Assembly: GCA_012934845.2 (NCBI GenBank)
Contig: WNNJ02000628.1
Coordinates: forward strand, 124,001-188,000
Direction of reading: 5' to 3'
Origin: Pomphorhynchus laevis
Lineage: Eukaryota > Acanthocephala > Palaeacanthocephala > Echinorhynchida > Pomphorhynchidae
Length of the DNA: 64,000 nt
Below are positions 21,734-34,164 of this stretch, piece after piece; position 1 is the first letter of the stretch, and each line of letters begins with the position of its first letter. Position numbers and translations under genes: made by a program. The notes beneath the pieces were generated by a model that saw only the letters and a list, made by a program, of their open reading frames with translations, was not told the origin of the DNA and did not search any database.

Positions 21734-22039
21734 ATGTGTTGTGTATTAATGAGAATGATAGTTTTCAATTTGATTTGCGTTTTAATTGCTAAATACTTGA
21801 ATGTATCACGAATGGAGTCCATTTGCAATACATTCACTGATGACAGATGCCTTGAAAATGAAGAAGCACTAAATGCGATCTTTGCAACAGTAAACAGAAC
21901 CAATAATAGTCTGCTTGAATTTCGTATTGTAATGCCTAAGAAGTTTAACGAATTCATGCTACAAGTTGTTATCCCAGATGGAAACAGAGTTGGCAAATTC
22001 ATCGACGCTGAACGCAATTTCAGTAATTCATGCATCGAA
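21734..22039 (+). CDS. Secreted N-glycosylated protein, exon 1
   Basis: This is exon 1 of a two-exon gene encoding 250 residues. The ATG at 21734 follows TTTAATTTGTAG, so it abuts a 3' splice site; a leader exon or spliced leader may end right there. Inner ATGs at 21749 and 21755 are also possible starts. Residues 8-19 (MIVFNLICVLIA) form a hydrophobic stretch like a signal peptide. The rest has four N-glycosylation sequons (NVS, NRT, NNS, NFS) and several cysteines. The exon ends in phase 0 at GAA, before donor GTAGGT (22040). I do not recognise the family; secretion or surface display is inferred. Confidence 0.6.
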
Positions 22040-22595
22040 GTAGGTTTCCAATATAATTTTATTTATCGAGTATGTTTGAATTAAGTCGAATGTTGCATAT
22101 ATATAATTTCTAGAGATAGCAAGATATCGAAGTGCAATGTACTTGCAAAAGAACATTATTTCATAACTTTAAATTACGACGGCATAAATTATCGAATTTA
22201 CTTTATTCATGTAATGAGTAAAGTTAAACTAACTGTCGATTAAGAGATTTTTGGTATCAGTTTGAAAAGTCACAAAAGAGTCAAGCTGACATAATCGTTT
22301 ATTTGTAACATAAATAAATTAAAATTATTTTCACTATTTCGACAACAATTTGATGCCAAGAGCAAGTAAAAAAATTACAATATTACAATATTAAAATTTT
22401 TAAATTTTTATATTCATTTGTATATTTTTATATCTCCGTTACTATAATTTTTTTACCAAAATCTTACATTTCAAGCAGATATCCAAGCATATTTTCTCAA
22501 TAATTTTATAACTATTTTATAGGATTTACTATGAAATCTTTAAACTTAACTTTCTTGCTAGCAGAATAAAATATTATTTTTAATATTATTTAATA

Positions 22596-23215
22596 ATAGT
22601 TGTAAATGTGTTATAAAACGTCTCATTTCAATTGTAATTTATATTGTAATTTACTTTTCGTTTAAAAAAACATTCACCTGTATCATTTTTCATAACGATT
22701 TTCCAATTATTTTTCATAAATAATTTTTAAGAGAAATATATCACAGTAACTTACTCTCAGATCGCGAGCTACGCGTGCAGACATAAAAGACGTTTTGATT
22801 AAAGTAAAATCAATTTTGTATCTTCCTGATATTATTATTACAATTTATACAGAGATTTATACAATTTTAAATCACATTAATATATATTCTTAAAATATAA
22901 ATCGATTATAATTTATGCATTTTTAAATATTAATCGATATTATAAACATATTAATTGTCACATTAAATATTTACGTATTTCTTTAAATATTAATAGAGTA
23001 AAATTCATTTATTTCTTAAAACATTAATCGATATTGTTGATATTTTCTTAAAATATTAATCGAGTATAATTTATGTATTTTTAAAATATTGATCTATATA
23101 ATTTATGTATTACTTAAAATTTAAATCGGTATCATTTATTTCTTAAAATATTAATCGAGTCAATTATTATAGTTTTTAAAATATTAATCTTTATCATTTA
23201 AATCGAACAAAATGT
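22596..23215 (+). repeat. Dispersed repeat with a tandem 3' array, copy 1
   Basis: The first 265 bases match 28571-28830 closely (blocks TTATAAAACGTCTCATTTCA, ATTCACCTGTATCATTTTTC and GACGTTTTGATTAAAG). From about 22880 the copy runs into 8-9 diverged units of about 35-40 bases around AAAATATTAATCGA. It lies in the intron of the secreted-protein gene. No coding sequence; family unknown. Confidence 0.7.
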
Positions 23216-24180
23216 TTTTATTTTAGTTCAATATTAAATTTATCATATGTGGTATTAAACAACACGATAGCCTATCAATTTGAAATTGATAATATTGCGC
23301 TAACTTTTTAATTTAAAAATCTTTCAAACTTGTGATTTTAAATGTTTAATTTCTCTTTAAAACAAGTTCCTCATATTATTATTCTAATCGGTAAGCTTTA
23401 AAACAGATAACATTTATACACATATTGTGTATAAATATTAATACATTAATACAATTAATATATCATTGAACACTTGCTAACGTCTCAAGCGAAGAAGTAT
23501 TTTTTCAATTATTCATCTGCTTTTTTTATAAAGTGGTTAAATTGTTTAAACAAGATGAATTTTAAAATGATACAGCATTTTTAGAATTTCTAATTTGATT
23601 AGTACTGCTACATGAAATGTAAAGTAAATGTGATTTTATACGGTAGCTATCTTATTTAAAATTATTTAAATATTAAATGATCGTATTCAACTGCCATAGT
23701 AATATTGATATTGTCAGTAATATTGTTACAGTAATATAATAGTTAGTACTAAAGTTGTCTACACTATGGACAAAAATTTAAATTACAAAATTTTTAGGCA
23801 ATTTCAGTTTAAAAATAACAAATGATTTAATATTTATATTTTTATATTGTTTTGATTATATGATAAATATATAGATTTAGTTTTGAGATAATTGTTGACA
23901 CTCACTTATAATTTTAGTTAATAAAATAATTAACTTATAGGTTAATAATTTTAGTTTCATAATAATGAAATTTAATAATTTAATAAATTTATTTAATTAA
24001 TAAAATTTGGAATCACTGAACAAACAGGAAACTGTTTTTGAAAATTATATACAGATTTTATTTAAAATTCAATAAATAATAATTTAATTTTATCAAATTA
24101 AAATATTTTGTGTTTTCTACAAATTAAATTTTTCTTATGTTTGTACAAATAAATCGCTAGTATAAAATTCTAGAAAATTT
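23216..24180. other. Intronic AT-rich DNA
   Basis: Part of the 6 kb intron of the secreted-protein gene. Nothing was recognised. Confidence 0.35.
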
Positions 24181-24184
24181 TATA

Positions 24185-24522
24185 AAATTCACATGTTTCG
24201 ATACATTGATGATATATGTGTATTTAACTCTAATAATTTTTATTCAATAAGCGAACAAATTTATTTAAGTAGCTTTATTCTAGAAACTAATATAAAGATA
24301 TATTTTATATATTTTATATCTAAAGATATGAAATATATGTTTCGATATATTGATAATATATGTGTATTTAACTCCAACAATTTTTATTCAATAAGCGAAC
24401 AAATTTATCCAGGTAGCTTTATTCTAGAAACTAATATAAAGATATATTTTATATATTTTATATCTAAAGATATGAAATATATGTTTCGATATATTAATAA
24501 TATATGTGTATTTAACTCTAAC
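24185..24522 (+). mobile_element. Penelope-like fragment, internally triplicated
   Basis: The segment coding MFRYIDDICVFNSNNFYSIS, the catalytic YIDD region, occurs three times in a row with a period of about 148 bases (24193, 24341, 24482). The third copy is cut at TCTAAC by the L2-like insertion that follows. The element resumes at 27087. Confidence 0.7.
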
Positions 24523-27080
24523 CGAATCTTGGCATTCCACAAACGACATATCCATTCGAAGACTCGTATCGCTTAACCTAAACGTTGCTGAACGTGCTCG
24601 ACATGGTGATCCAGGAAGCATCAACCATGGTGGTCTACTTTCCTTTTCTTTGCCCGCTATATCGTTACATGTTCTTAACTTTCCGGTTGACCCTACGTCA
24701 TTCGAGCTGATGTGCTTTAACGCTATACACTTCAGTAGACGAATTTGTTTCGCCCTTATCTATCGACCAGGCTCATCTGCGCCATGTCTTACATTCTTTG
24801 ACGAACTCTTTGATATGCTCTCTAACCTAAGCATTACATCATCTCCCGTCATTATTATTGGTGGCCTCAACATTCGACTTTACAGACCATCATGCGCTCA
24901 CTCGTCACACCTACTCAAGACATTATCAGACTTTGTCTTCAGATATATCCCAACAGAATCCAATCATATCCAAGGTGGCACCATTGATTACATCTTTGTT
25001 CGATCATCGTCTACTTGCAGCACCGTTTCTGTGAAAGATGTGGGCCTATCCGACTATTACCTTCTACCATTAACATTGGAACCAATGATCATCTACACCC
25101 TACTCATCCCATATATATCGTCCATGGAAACAACTTGATCTAAATAACTTGAGTATAAACCTTCTCTCGTCCCCACTCCTAATTTTTGCCGCCTTTACTA
25201 ACACTTCACTTGACGACTTAACCAACATGTACAGCACTGAACTTATTGGCATACTCGATATGATTTTGCCGTTCAAACAATGCACGCCTTGCTGCCAGTC
25301 AGGAGCGCCCTGGTTCGATAGCGATTGCCGAAAAGCAGAGCGCTCTTTACGACACCTTCACCAAATGCACTGAAGATTCCGTCGTAATATCACCGATCTA
25401 TTAAACTCATCTTACTCAGAATACCTCGAATTTCGACGCAAATACCGACATCTTTTGAACTCAAAATGCTCCTCATACTGGCAAAGCAAAACATCTTTGC
25501 GTGACAATCATCAACACGCGTGGAAATCCTTTAATAACCTTATGGGTAGAAACGAATCCGTCACGTCTATCTATATCTCTTCCAACGAATTCGCATCTCA
25601 TTTGCAACGCAAAATAGCTCAAACTTTGACCTCAATCCACGTACCATTATCTTCTAGTTTCTCCTACCTAGCCCCATATCATACTGAACTGTTTCACTTT
25701 TCACTTTTATCTATCGAAAGCGTATCTGATGCCCTAGCACGATTACCCAATTCAACCTATCCTCTCGATCCTATTCCAACATACATTCTAAAGTTACTAA
25801 GTGACACCATCAGCCCTTATCTCACAAGTGTCTTCAACATGTCTATCCATTTATCACACTACCCTTCGTCGTTCAAACATGCCATAGTTCGCCCATTATT
25901 AAAGAAGCATCATCTTGATCCCAGTTCCGCCTCCTCCTATAGACCAATATCAAACCTTCCGACCATCTCTAAACTTTTCAAGCGTTTCATCCTCAGACAG
26001 GTAAGCAACTACATATCATCAAATTCTATGTTTCCACCTTTTCACTGTGCATATCAACCACAACATTCTACTATGACCGCATGCACAAAACTCTCCAATG
26101 ATCTACTTATTGCTCCTGACAAACATCGAGTAAGCCTTGTAATTTCACTTGATTTATCCTCCGCCTTTGATGTAGTTGATCACACTATACTTCTCTCATG
26201 TCTCAGACAACGTTACTGCTTCTCGTCTCATGTCATTTCTTGGTTCAAATCCTACCTCTCAAATCGCTCTTATCACGTAGTCTCCAACTTTAACTCTTCT
26301 GCGCCGGTTCCTCTCAAGCTGCGGTGTACCACAAGGATCCGTTCTAGGGCCGCTTCTTTTCACCCTTCTTCTTGGTGATTTATCTTCCATCGTGGTCCCT
26401 TTCGGCTTTGAAGTTATTCAGTACGCTGACGATATAGTAATCTATGCATCATGCACACTCACATCTGCATCCAACCTCGCTTCCGATGCATCGTCTTGCC
26501 TCTCTGCTATTCACGCATATCTTTGTTCAATCCATATGTTTATAAACAACGAGAAATCTAACATGATGTGGATAACACCGCGCCACTCTTACACTCTCAA
26601 TTTTCCAGTATGCATACACAATTTCCGTCTACCAGAAGTGACTATCATGACAATCCTCGGTATCCAAATTCTCACACTTGCATGGCAAATCAAATTCCGG
26701 CACAACCCTCCTTATCTATATCTTCCTGATAGCGCATCCTATATGACGACTGGTCTCTCCCTAAGAAGTCATCGCTCCTACTCGCTTTTCGTCCCCCGTC
26801 ACAACGGTAATCACGGATATCGTGCGTTCACCATCGCTGCACCACGTCTTTAGAACAAACTTCCTCGTGACACAAAATCATTGACGTCGCTTAAACACTT
26901 CCTTGATCGCCATACTTCTTGCAAACGAACTAAAATAACACTTTTAACCGCAATCAATTCAATAACTCTACATACAAGTTCAAACATTCATCGGACGTAA
27001 ACTTGTCTTTTAATTTTTATAGTGGGCCTGTAAGTGGTTCTATTCACCACAAAGGCCACTCTAAATAAGTTCTATTCTAT
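24523..27080 (+). mobile_element. L2/CR1-like LINE inserted in a Penelope-like element
   Basis: A 5'-truncated LINE that starts inside the endonuclease (TESWH) and ends in a TTCTA-type short repeat. The sequence TCTAAC lies on both sides (24517-24522 and 27081-27086), and the Penelope-like sequence continues across the insertion, so the order of events is clear. The 3' end could slide within the short repeat, so the 6-base target duplication is probable rather than exact. Confidence 0.75.
24524..26870 (+). pseudogene. L2-like LINE ORF2 (endonuclease-reverse transcriptase), broken
   Basis: Reading on from TESWHSTNDISIRRL, frames hold the endonuclease (LIYRPGSSAP, GGLNIRLYRP and LSDYYLL near 24760-25060), then the reverse transcriptase. 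The latter shows RPISNLPTISKLFKRF, SLDLSSAFDVVDHTILL (near 26145), VPQGSVLGPLLF (near 26330) and QYADDIVIYA (near 26418). In endonuclease motif GDFN the D is lost (GGLN). Defects are a stop at 25371, frame changes near 25138 and 26310, and loss of most of the thumb. The closest relative in the window is the copy at 47106-51380. Confidence 0.75.
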
Positions 27081-27086
27081 TCTAAC

Positions 27087-27760
27087 AATTTTTATTCAAT
27101 AAGTGAACAAATTTATCAAATTTACAAATTTATTATATTACATATTATATTACGTAATATGTAATATAATGTTATATTATATTACATATTTATTGTATAT
27201 TATATTACAAATTTATTAATAAAACCAATGTTAATGATAAAGAAGGTGTATATCTAGATATGAACATTAAATTAACATTAACTAAAACTACTATTAATTT
27301 ATATCGTAAAGATGACATATTTAAATTTACAAGAAACATATTTTTGCATGAGCATTCATGCAGACCATATAAAATTAAATATAATACTTTAAATAATGAA
27401 GAATTGCCATAATATTGGCTTTCTTCAAAATCATTTAAATAATTTAATAGATACATATTTTAAACTAGGTTACTATAAAAATAACATTAAACAGAAAATA
27501 GTAGAATATATAAATAAACACAATAATATAAAGAATAAATTTAAACTCTTAAGTGGCAAATTTTTATAGATGGATAATAAACTTAATTTAACTAATTTAA
27601 CTTAATTTAAATTATAGAAAATCTAAAAACAATTATTAATTTTATTATTTAATTATTAAAATTTGATTTAGCATTATTATTTTTTAATTTTATAATTATA
27701 TTAAATACGCAAACTTAGTTAGCTAATTTAATTTATGCTAATGGATTTAAATATATTATT
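27087..27760 (+). mobile_element. Penelope-like fragment, right part
   Basis: It continues the copy interrupted by the LINE: NNFYSISEQ, then the KDDIFKFTRNIFLHEHSC block (about 27310), the C-terminal helix and the AT-rich tail ending near 27745. The structured 3' block found in other copies is missing between about 27572 and 27605. A short palindromic ATATTA-rich run (27130-27205) is inserted after NNFYSISEQ. Confidence 0.7.
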
Positions 27761-28036
27761 CGTACACGTGATTTTCAAAATAAAAGTTTAATTAAAAATT
27801 TCGATTTCTAAAAGTTTGTTTATTTATAATGTTATAAAAAATAAATCAAATATTTATTGTAACAAGCATATTTCTACATATTTGATAAAATGAAGTATAA
27901 AATGAAAAGCTGCCTGTAAAAACATTCAATATCATTAAACAGACATTTTTCAAATATCTTAGCTATCCTTTGTAATAATATAATTATCTTTATAGCAGAA
28001 TTCAAATTAACAATGAATTTATATTTCTAACTTTAG

Positions 28037-28483
28037 TATGCTGACTACAAGTCAGATACACCTTTGACAAATGAAACTGAAATAGCCTTTACTACTCTCT
28101 ACGAAATGAATTCAACAATAAACTATACAACTACATTGGTTTTTGGAGCGCCGCTTGCTCGCAATGGTTGTTTCCAGTGGAAAGAACTTTTAAATTTTAC
28201 TGGTGCTAATTACTCAATTGGATTCGTTGAAATTCTTATCCAGCCACCAGCTATTTCGCCCAATACAACAAAGTCTGACAACAATACAGTGACTGAGAAT
28301 ATTGCTAACTACACATCTCCTATCACGACTCCCTTGGCAGTTGCCTCAACGGATATTGTTACAGCTAAGCCCAAAAACAGCGGACTGGGATATCTTTCTG
28401 ACGGTACTTGGGTCTTCTTTGTTAAGGGTCATATCATAACCACTACTACAGAGTATAACGACGAAGATAACGATTTACGTTAA
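28037..28483 (+). CDS. Secreted N-glycosylated protein, exon 2
   Basis: It follows acceptor CTTTAG (28031-28036) in phase 0 and therefore joins exon 1 (22039) in frame, giving SCIE then YADYKSDTPL. It encodes 148 residues with eight N-glycosylation sequons (NET, NST, NYT, NFT, NYS, NTT, NNT, NYT), a Thr/Ser/Pro-rich middle and an acidic tail, and ends at TAA 28481-28483. Twelve sequons in 250 residues and a likely signal peptide point to a heavily glycosylated extracellular protein. No transmembrane helix is visible. The matching phases, codon use and good splice sites support it as one gene with a 5,997-base intron. Confidence 0.6.
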   Translation, partial: YADYKSDTPLTNETEIAFTTLYEMNSTINYTTTLVFGAPLARNGCFQWKELLNFTGANYSIGFVEILIQPPAISPNTTKSDNNTVTENIANYTSPITTPLAVASTDIVTAKPKNSGLGYLSDGTWVFFVKGHIITTTTEYNDEDNDLR

Positions 28484-28570
28484 TTTCAAATATCAATTAT
28501 CTAAATTGTAATATCTAAATTGGCATTCCAAATATATCGTCAGTATATAAATGTACAAATGTAACTATTA

Positions 28571-28860
28571 AGAATAGTTGTAAATGTGTTATAAAACGTC
28601 TCATTTCAATTGTAATTTATATTGTAATTTACTTTTCGTTCAAAAAAACATTCACCTGTATCATTTTTCATAACGATTTTTAAACGATTCTCAGAGCAAC
28701 GCGTGCAGACATAAAAGACGTTTTGATTAAAGTAAAATCAATTTTGTATCTTCCTGATATTATAATTGCAATTTATACAGAGTTTAATTCATTTATTTTT
28801 TAAGCATAAATCACATTGATATATTCTTAAAATATTTATCTAGTTTAATATTAATCAAGT
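28571..28860 (+). repeat. Dispersed repeat, copy 2
   Basis: It matches 22596-22860 and lies about 90 bases after the stop codon of the secreted-protein gene. A stretch present in copy 1 (about 22710-22765) is missing here, and only one or two of the AAAATATTAATC-type tail units remain. Confidence 0.7.
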
Positions 28861-30460
28861 AGTATAGCTTCTTTCTGAGTCTTTTGGATGGGAATCGTAT
28901 ATTCTCGATACTTTGGCATTTCGACATAAGCTCGTTATTATATTTACTAAGCTCGTTATGCTTTCCCGAATTCGAGTCTCTTCCCGGATCACACGTAGTA
29001 ATGTTTGGCATTTTTGTTGAAGCATGATCTGGAATGTCAGTTGAATCTTCATGACTGTCAATAGGAGGCGCATTAGAGCTGCAATTCGATTGTTCCTTCT
29101 GACTTGTGCAATCTTAAACAATTATGTGAACCTCATTTGGATTGCGTTATATAGGATAAAAATACTTCGCCAGATATCGATTGTTAATCGTGAACGATCA
29201 GTTATTTCGATTAACGACACTTGAATAATTCGAACCGACTGTTTGTAGGGTCGTTTCTCTCACTAAGGGATCATGCTTATTCAAACAAACAAAGTTTCGA
29301 ACATATACCTGTGTATTCGGTCGGAGCCATATATGAATATCAATGTGACGATACTTGTTTGTATATGTAAATATGCGTTCATGCGGGGTACAATTCGTGG
29401 AAGAACATGTTAAGGATCGAAGTGAAGTTCTTACCAACGGTAAGAACTTTTCCCAATTAGATACATCTAAGGATTGGTTACAGCATCTAAGATTGGTTGT
29501 ATGATGTTGAGTGCGTGACATAAATCCCACGATCGTACATGTAACTGTTGAAGTTTGTAAACATGAAGGCAGATCCTCTGTCGATATGGACGAGTTTAAG
29601 CATTCCGAATACAGCAAATATTGAATCCAAACATTAAATCACCGAACTCGTCAATTAATCCTGACACGCGAAGGCAAAGGGAAAACGCGAGAATTCGTCG
29701 ATTGCAATAAATAGATATTGTCTTCCGGTAAACATCAGAGGTGAACATATGGCGGCCTGTGAAATTTTGGTTTGACTATGCCATAGTTAAGGCAACATTT
29801 CACAACAGAACGATCGCCTTCCATAAAGTAGGGAAGTTCGTGAAAGCGAACGAATCGAGAAATCGGTAAACTACCGGATGACACAGTTCTCAGTGAATAT
29901 CCCGAAGTTTGTTGTGATGATTAGTCGTTGCGCAAGCAATTGGAATAGCTCTGGGTAGGTAGTCTGCAGCGGTATTGTACTTTTTTAGGCGATATTTGAT
30001 CTCGAAATTGAACTCTGCGGTTTCTAGCTTCCAACATTGTACTTTGTTGTTCTTTATTTGACTTTTGCATTGATTCGAGAAAATGAATGAAATTGCTTGC
30101 TGATCACACAATACTCTAAATTTACGCCCGATGAGGTAGTGCCGCCAATGTTTAAGAGCCTGTACAATAGCGAATGCTTCTTTCTCAACCTCAGATTGAT
30201 TTTCAACCGATTTGTTAAGCATAACGGAAAAAATGGGGCTGACTTGTACTGTTGGTTTAATACTGCGCCAACTGAGTGTCAGGATGCTTCGGTTTCGACT
30301 GTGAATTGTGTGTTAAAATCTATCCAAGTAAGCGAATCATTGAGTATTTCGTCTTTAAGGGATGAAAATACATATTTTGCACCGTTACTTAAAAGGAAGC
30401 TGTTGACCGATTACAAGACTTTGATCTTCTCCGAACAAACTATAGATGACTAGTTCGAGA
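28861..30460 (-). mobile_element. Ty3/gypsy LTR retrotransposon fossil
   Basis: An internal piece of a Ty3/gypsy-family element, read on the minus strand. Recognised parts are the RNase H region (about 30400-29890) with EKEAFAIVQALKHWRHYLIG, the end of the integrase (about 29510-29200) with TNCTPHERIF, and a tail region downstream. No reverse transcriptase core, gag or long terminal repeats were seen next to it. It is broken in several places and looks old. Confidence 0.7.
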
Positions 30461-30559
30461 ATAGCAATTAATGGAAAAAATATGTAGGTTTTCAAATTGA
30501 AGATAGCACCTTCCCCTACCAACGCATATTTAATTTAAAATGAGAAATGATTTCAATTA

Positions 30560-30690
30560 AATTTTCAAAATGTAGGATGAAAGTCTTTCAGGTCGTCAGC
30601 CAACATTAAAAGGACCGAAACGTGAAATGTAGGTATTGGATCAGGAGCTGATGAGGTGCACCAATACTGAAATGTAGTGTACTGCTGTTG
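30560..30690 (+). repeat. SINE tail relic
   Basis: It shares GACCGAAACGTGAAATGTAG and GAGCTGATGAGG with the tail of the SINE at 1-583, in the same order, but lacks the tRNA-like head. Confidence 0.6.
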
Positions 30691-30963
30691 CCTTATAGAT
30701 AGGATTTAAGTAGCGTGCAGAATAAAAAGAGTCATTAAAATTCAAATAAAAGTTGCTGAGCGAAGAACACTGCCTTACAGTGATTGCATAAGAGCCTCCC
30801 GAACACATATATCACTTACACTAGCAAAATGTGAATCGATGTGCATAAGATCCACAAGGATGAGAACAAAATATTAAATGGCAGATGATCGCACAGGAAA
30901 CAATATAGGAACGATTGTTTACAACGAATTCGATTGACCATTATTAAAATTTTGAATCGAAAG

Positions 30964-31005
30964 GCTCATTAGCGGGAACCTTAATTGTATATGTTGTAGA
31001 ACTTA
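30964..31005 (+). repeat. 3'-end relic of the RLE-type LINE
   Basis: GGCTCATTAGCGGGAACCTT followed by AATTGTA. It resembles the conserved 3' ends at 32580-32610, 40640-40670 and 34175-34215. Confidence 0.45.
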
Positions 31006-31089
31006 CGATATTATTAAAAAAATAAAAAAATAATTTAATTAATAGGTTAATTAAAATATTGTCATCCAAGAATGCCGATCAGTTTAGAT

Positions 31090-32640
31090 ATCATAATGAA
31101 TGAGGGCGGAACATGGATATAATATAAATCTTCCAAAATGTCAATTACTGGTTCACTCGAAATTCGTAGACAATGCCCAGCAATGTTTCGATGCTACTAC
31201 TGTGCATATCTGTACGAATAACGTAGAAGTATTGATATCTCCAATTGGAGATGAATCTTTTATGGGAGATTTGATTGCCCGCAAAGTGGACAGATGGTCC
31301 AAATGTCTACAGAACCTAGCGGAGATTGCTATTTTCGACCCACATGTCGCGTACAATGCTCTGACATACTCAAACATAAGATGGCCTACGCGAAGAAGAC
31401 TGGTCACTTTCGATCCGAGCAGTTTAAGGCACTTGAAGAACATATCCGTCACAACTTGATCCCTAGAATTACCTGCATATCAAGCGTACCTGATACACTA
31501 TGGCAAATCTTCAGCCTTCCGGTGAGACTGGGTGGGCTCGGAATCTTAGACCATAATGTCGATCTGGGTAACGAATACGAATGGTATCTGCCTGCTTGTC
31601 AATCACATGCTTCAACCAATAAGGAACAACATACTTATATCGACAAATCCATAAAGGGCGAAAAGGAAATTACAATTAAACGACGCCGCGATCAAATAAT
31701 TGAAGTCAGTGATGCGATCACATGTTCATCTCTAAAATTTGCGCGGAGAAAGGAGCGTCAAATTGGTTGACAACAAAACCAATCGAAGCAGACGGGTTCT
31801 GTTTATCCTCTTACGAGTTTAGGGACGCTGTGAATGGTCGATATGGACTAACACCTACGGATGCACCTGCTCATTGTAGTTGTAGATCTGAGAATTGCAT
31901 AATTCACTCGCTTTAATGCGGTAGAGGCGCACTCACAATCAAAAGACATAACGTAATACGTGACACACTTGACGACCTCTTAACTGTAGTCAATCTAAGT
32001 GTTGCAATTGAGCCCGTGGTGAGTCCTATAGATTTCTCTATGCGTTTCGAGTCAGCTACAGCCTCACGTGATAGTGAAGCGAGACTTGATGTCGTGTGCA
32101 CGGGTCTGTTCGGAAGACGAAGCGAGCGAGTCTTTATGGACGTCGTTGTATTTAATTGTCATGCTGTTTCTTATTCCGAGAGATCGCCTTCCTCTTTCCA
32201 CAGCTATCACGAGTCGCCCAAAGACGCTTGTTACCTTGAACTATTGTAACTGTGGAGCGGGACCAATTCACACCGATAGTGTTTTAGTCTTCTGGAGGCG
32301 TTGGAATGCCGGATATTGTGTTTTTGAAGACAATAGCCAGGATGCTGGCCAATAAGCACTAAACAGACTATGCAACGTATATCGCACTTATCCGACGGAA
32401 GATAAGCTTATCCCATGCGCGATCGATATCTATCGTATTCGCAGCCCGCACTAAGCATTTCTCCGGTTTGAGCCCCGACAGCGGATCCATTCGGGGATAA
32501 CTAGATGTGGATTCGCTATGGAATCCGCATCTGGTTATCTATGAAATGTTAAATGTAATTTATAATGATGATATTAGGGCTTATTTGCGGGTAACCTTTT
32601 AATTGTAATTTTCTGTTGACGTTATTATTTAAAAACAGAA
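31090..32640 (+). pseudogene. RLE-type LINE (R2-like), C-terminal part
   Basis: A 5'-truncated copy that starts after the reverse-transcriptase core (HGYNINLPKCQLL) and carries the thumb, a CCHC-like cluster (CSCRSENC..H) and the endonuclease (SEARLDVVCTGLFGRR, then VFMDVVVFN). It spans several frames with breaks near 31450, 31770, 31916 and 32249. The 3' end carries the motif GCGGGTAACC. It is related to the copies at 34165-37290 and 37560-40690 but more decayed. Confidence 0.7.
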
Positions 32641-33398
32641 TTAATAGCAATTCAAATGGACGCACTTTATGCGTTCTATTTAATGTAATCCGTCAGATTA
32701 TTTCGTTCAGGCAATCATCTATACGTTCGTCCCGGCAATCACTGGACGGTATATACAAACTGAATGACGATCTTGACTTCACCATTACAAAATAGCGGGC
32801 TTGGTATTGGCAACCCAAGGTTTTCAGCTTATACGGAGCAATAATTATATTATTAATATAATTATTTAATCAATATACTAAAACAAATGATAGGAAAAAT
32901 CAAATTCTAAACATTACGACTATGAGGAATGCATTTGCTTATTAAAAGGCCTATATTTCGGTATTAATAGCTATACCAGTATCGATGGCATTGCGATTGC
33001 GACGAACAGTAAGGATCCGCCAAGAATACAAATGATGAAAGTACAAAGAAAATCGTAGATAGATCCTATTACCTATTATCTCAATTGTTTTATATAGGTG
33101 AAATACATTAGATAGTTAAATTAGTAAATATCTTGATCTGTAAATATGTAAATATCTTGATCTCAAACATAAAATTTATGAACCGAATAATATTTTAGTG
33201 TTTTATGAACTGGCTAATTGATGATTTGCCGTGTATTGGAATAAAGATTAAAAACAACACTTGAAAAGGACCATTGCAATAGTTGAAAATTTATGAACAA
33301 TAATTTCTTTATTTTATAACTCTCCATGTTTAAATGCCCCTGAACAATTTAAAAGTACATCCAACATGTCATCGGACATATCATATTTATTAAAATGG
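32641..33398. other. Intergenic; nothing recognised
   Basis: No gene, RNA or repeat could be supported. Confidence 0.35.
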
Positions 33399-33432
33399 AT
33401 ATCGTTTGCAAATGATTATTTGCAAACGATAT
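33399..33432. repeat. Perfect 15-bp palindrome, 4-base loop
   Basis: ATATCGTTTGCAAAT, loop GATT, then its exact reverse complement. Confidence 0.75.
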
Positions 33433-33639
33433 AACAAGAATTTAAGCATTGTTCATTAAAGAAACATTTAAATAAAACCAAGTAAACAATTTTATAAAAA
33501 AATTTAAATACAATATATATATAAATATAGTATTGATCGATATAAAATAATTATTGTTATCTTAAAAATAATTACAAAATAAAAGAAAAACAAAATTAAT
33601 AATTTTAGTTTCAAAAATGTTTTTAAAGTGACTTATGTA

Positions 33640-33860
33640 ATTCGGAGATAAATACAATTTGAGATCATACTCATAGCGATCATTTCTATAGTATGTTTCT
33701 CCCATCGCGTTTGATTTAATCTGCGCGACAGCATCCCGTGATGATGAGGTATTGTGGTTCTGCGTTCGGTGACTCACGAATTGCCATTTGTGGCAATTTG
33801 CTGGATGATCGTTGCCACCTTTTTGGTGGTATGTAGTAACTGCATTCTGAGCGGAAACAT
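33640..33860 (-). other. Possible host exon, weak
   Basis: On the minus strand a 3'-splice-like CGCTCAG (about 33853) opens a reading frame of about 70 residues containing SSSRDAVAQIKSNAMGETYY and RNDRYEYDLK. The composition looks more coding than its surroundings. No domain is recognised and no partner exon was found. Confidence 0.25.
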
Positions 33861-34160
33861 GATCAAAGTGTTGATAATGAAAACATTGAAAATATACCTA
33901 AGTACTAAAGATTTTAATCTTAGGTAATTAAATGTAATATAAAAATTGTAAAGTTGGCGATGATATAAATGTTAATTGCTTTGTAAATAAATAATACAAT
34001 AAAAATGTTTTTCATATCGCAACTGTAATATGAGACAACTACTGGTGTAGTTACAATGTACAAGTGGATTTAATATAGGAAATATAAAAGTTTCAAACTA
34101 GGTTAAGGCAACACATGTAATATACATCATAATTTTTTTAATAATCAAAATTTATTATTG
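33861..34160. other. Intergenic; nothing recognised
   Basis: AT-rich, without supported features. Confidence 0.3.
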
Positions 34161-34164
34161 ATAA

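Noticed and set aside
21685-22035. 116-codon minus frame opposite the glycoprotein exon
   Set aside because: Shadow of the plus-strand exon, which has splice sites and a signal-like start.
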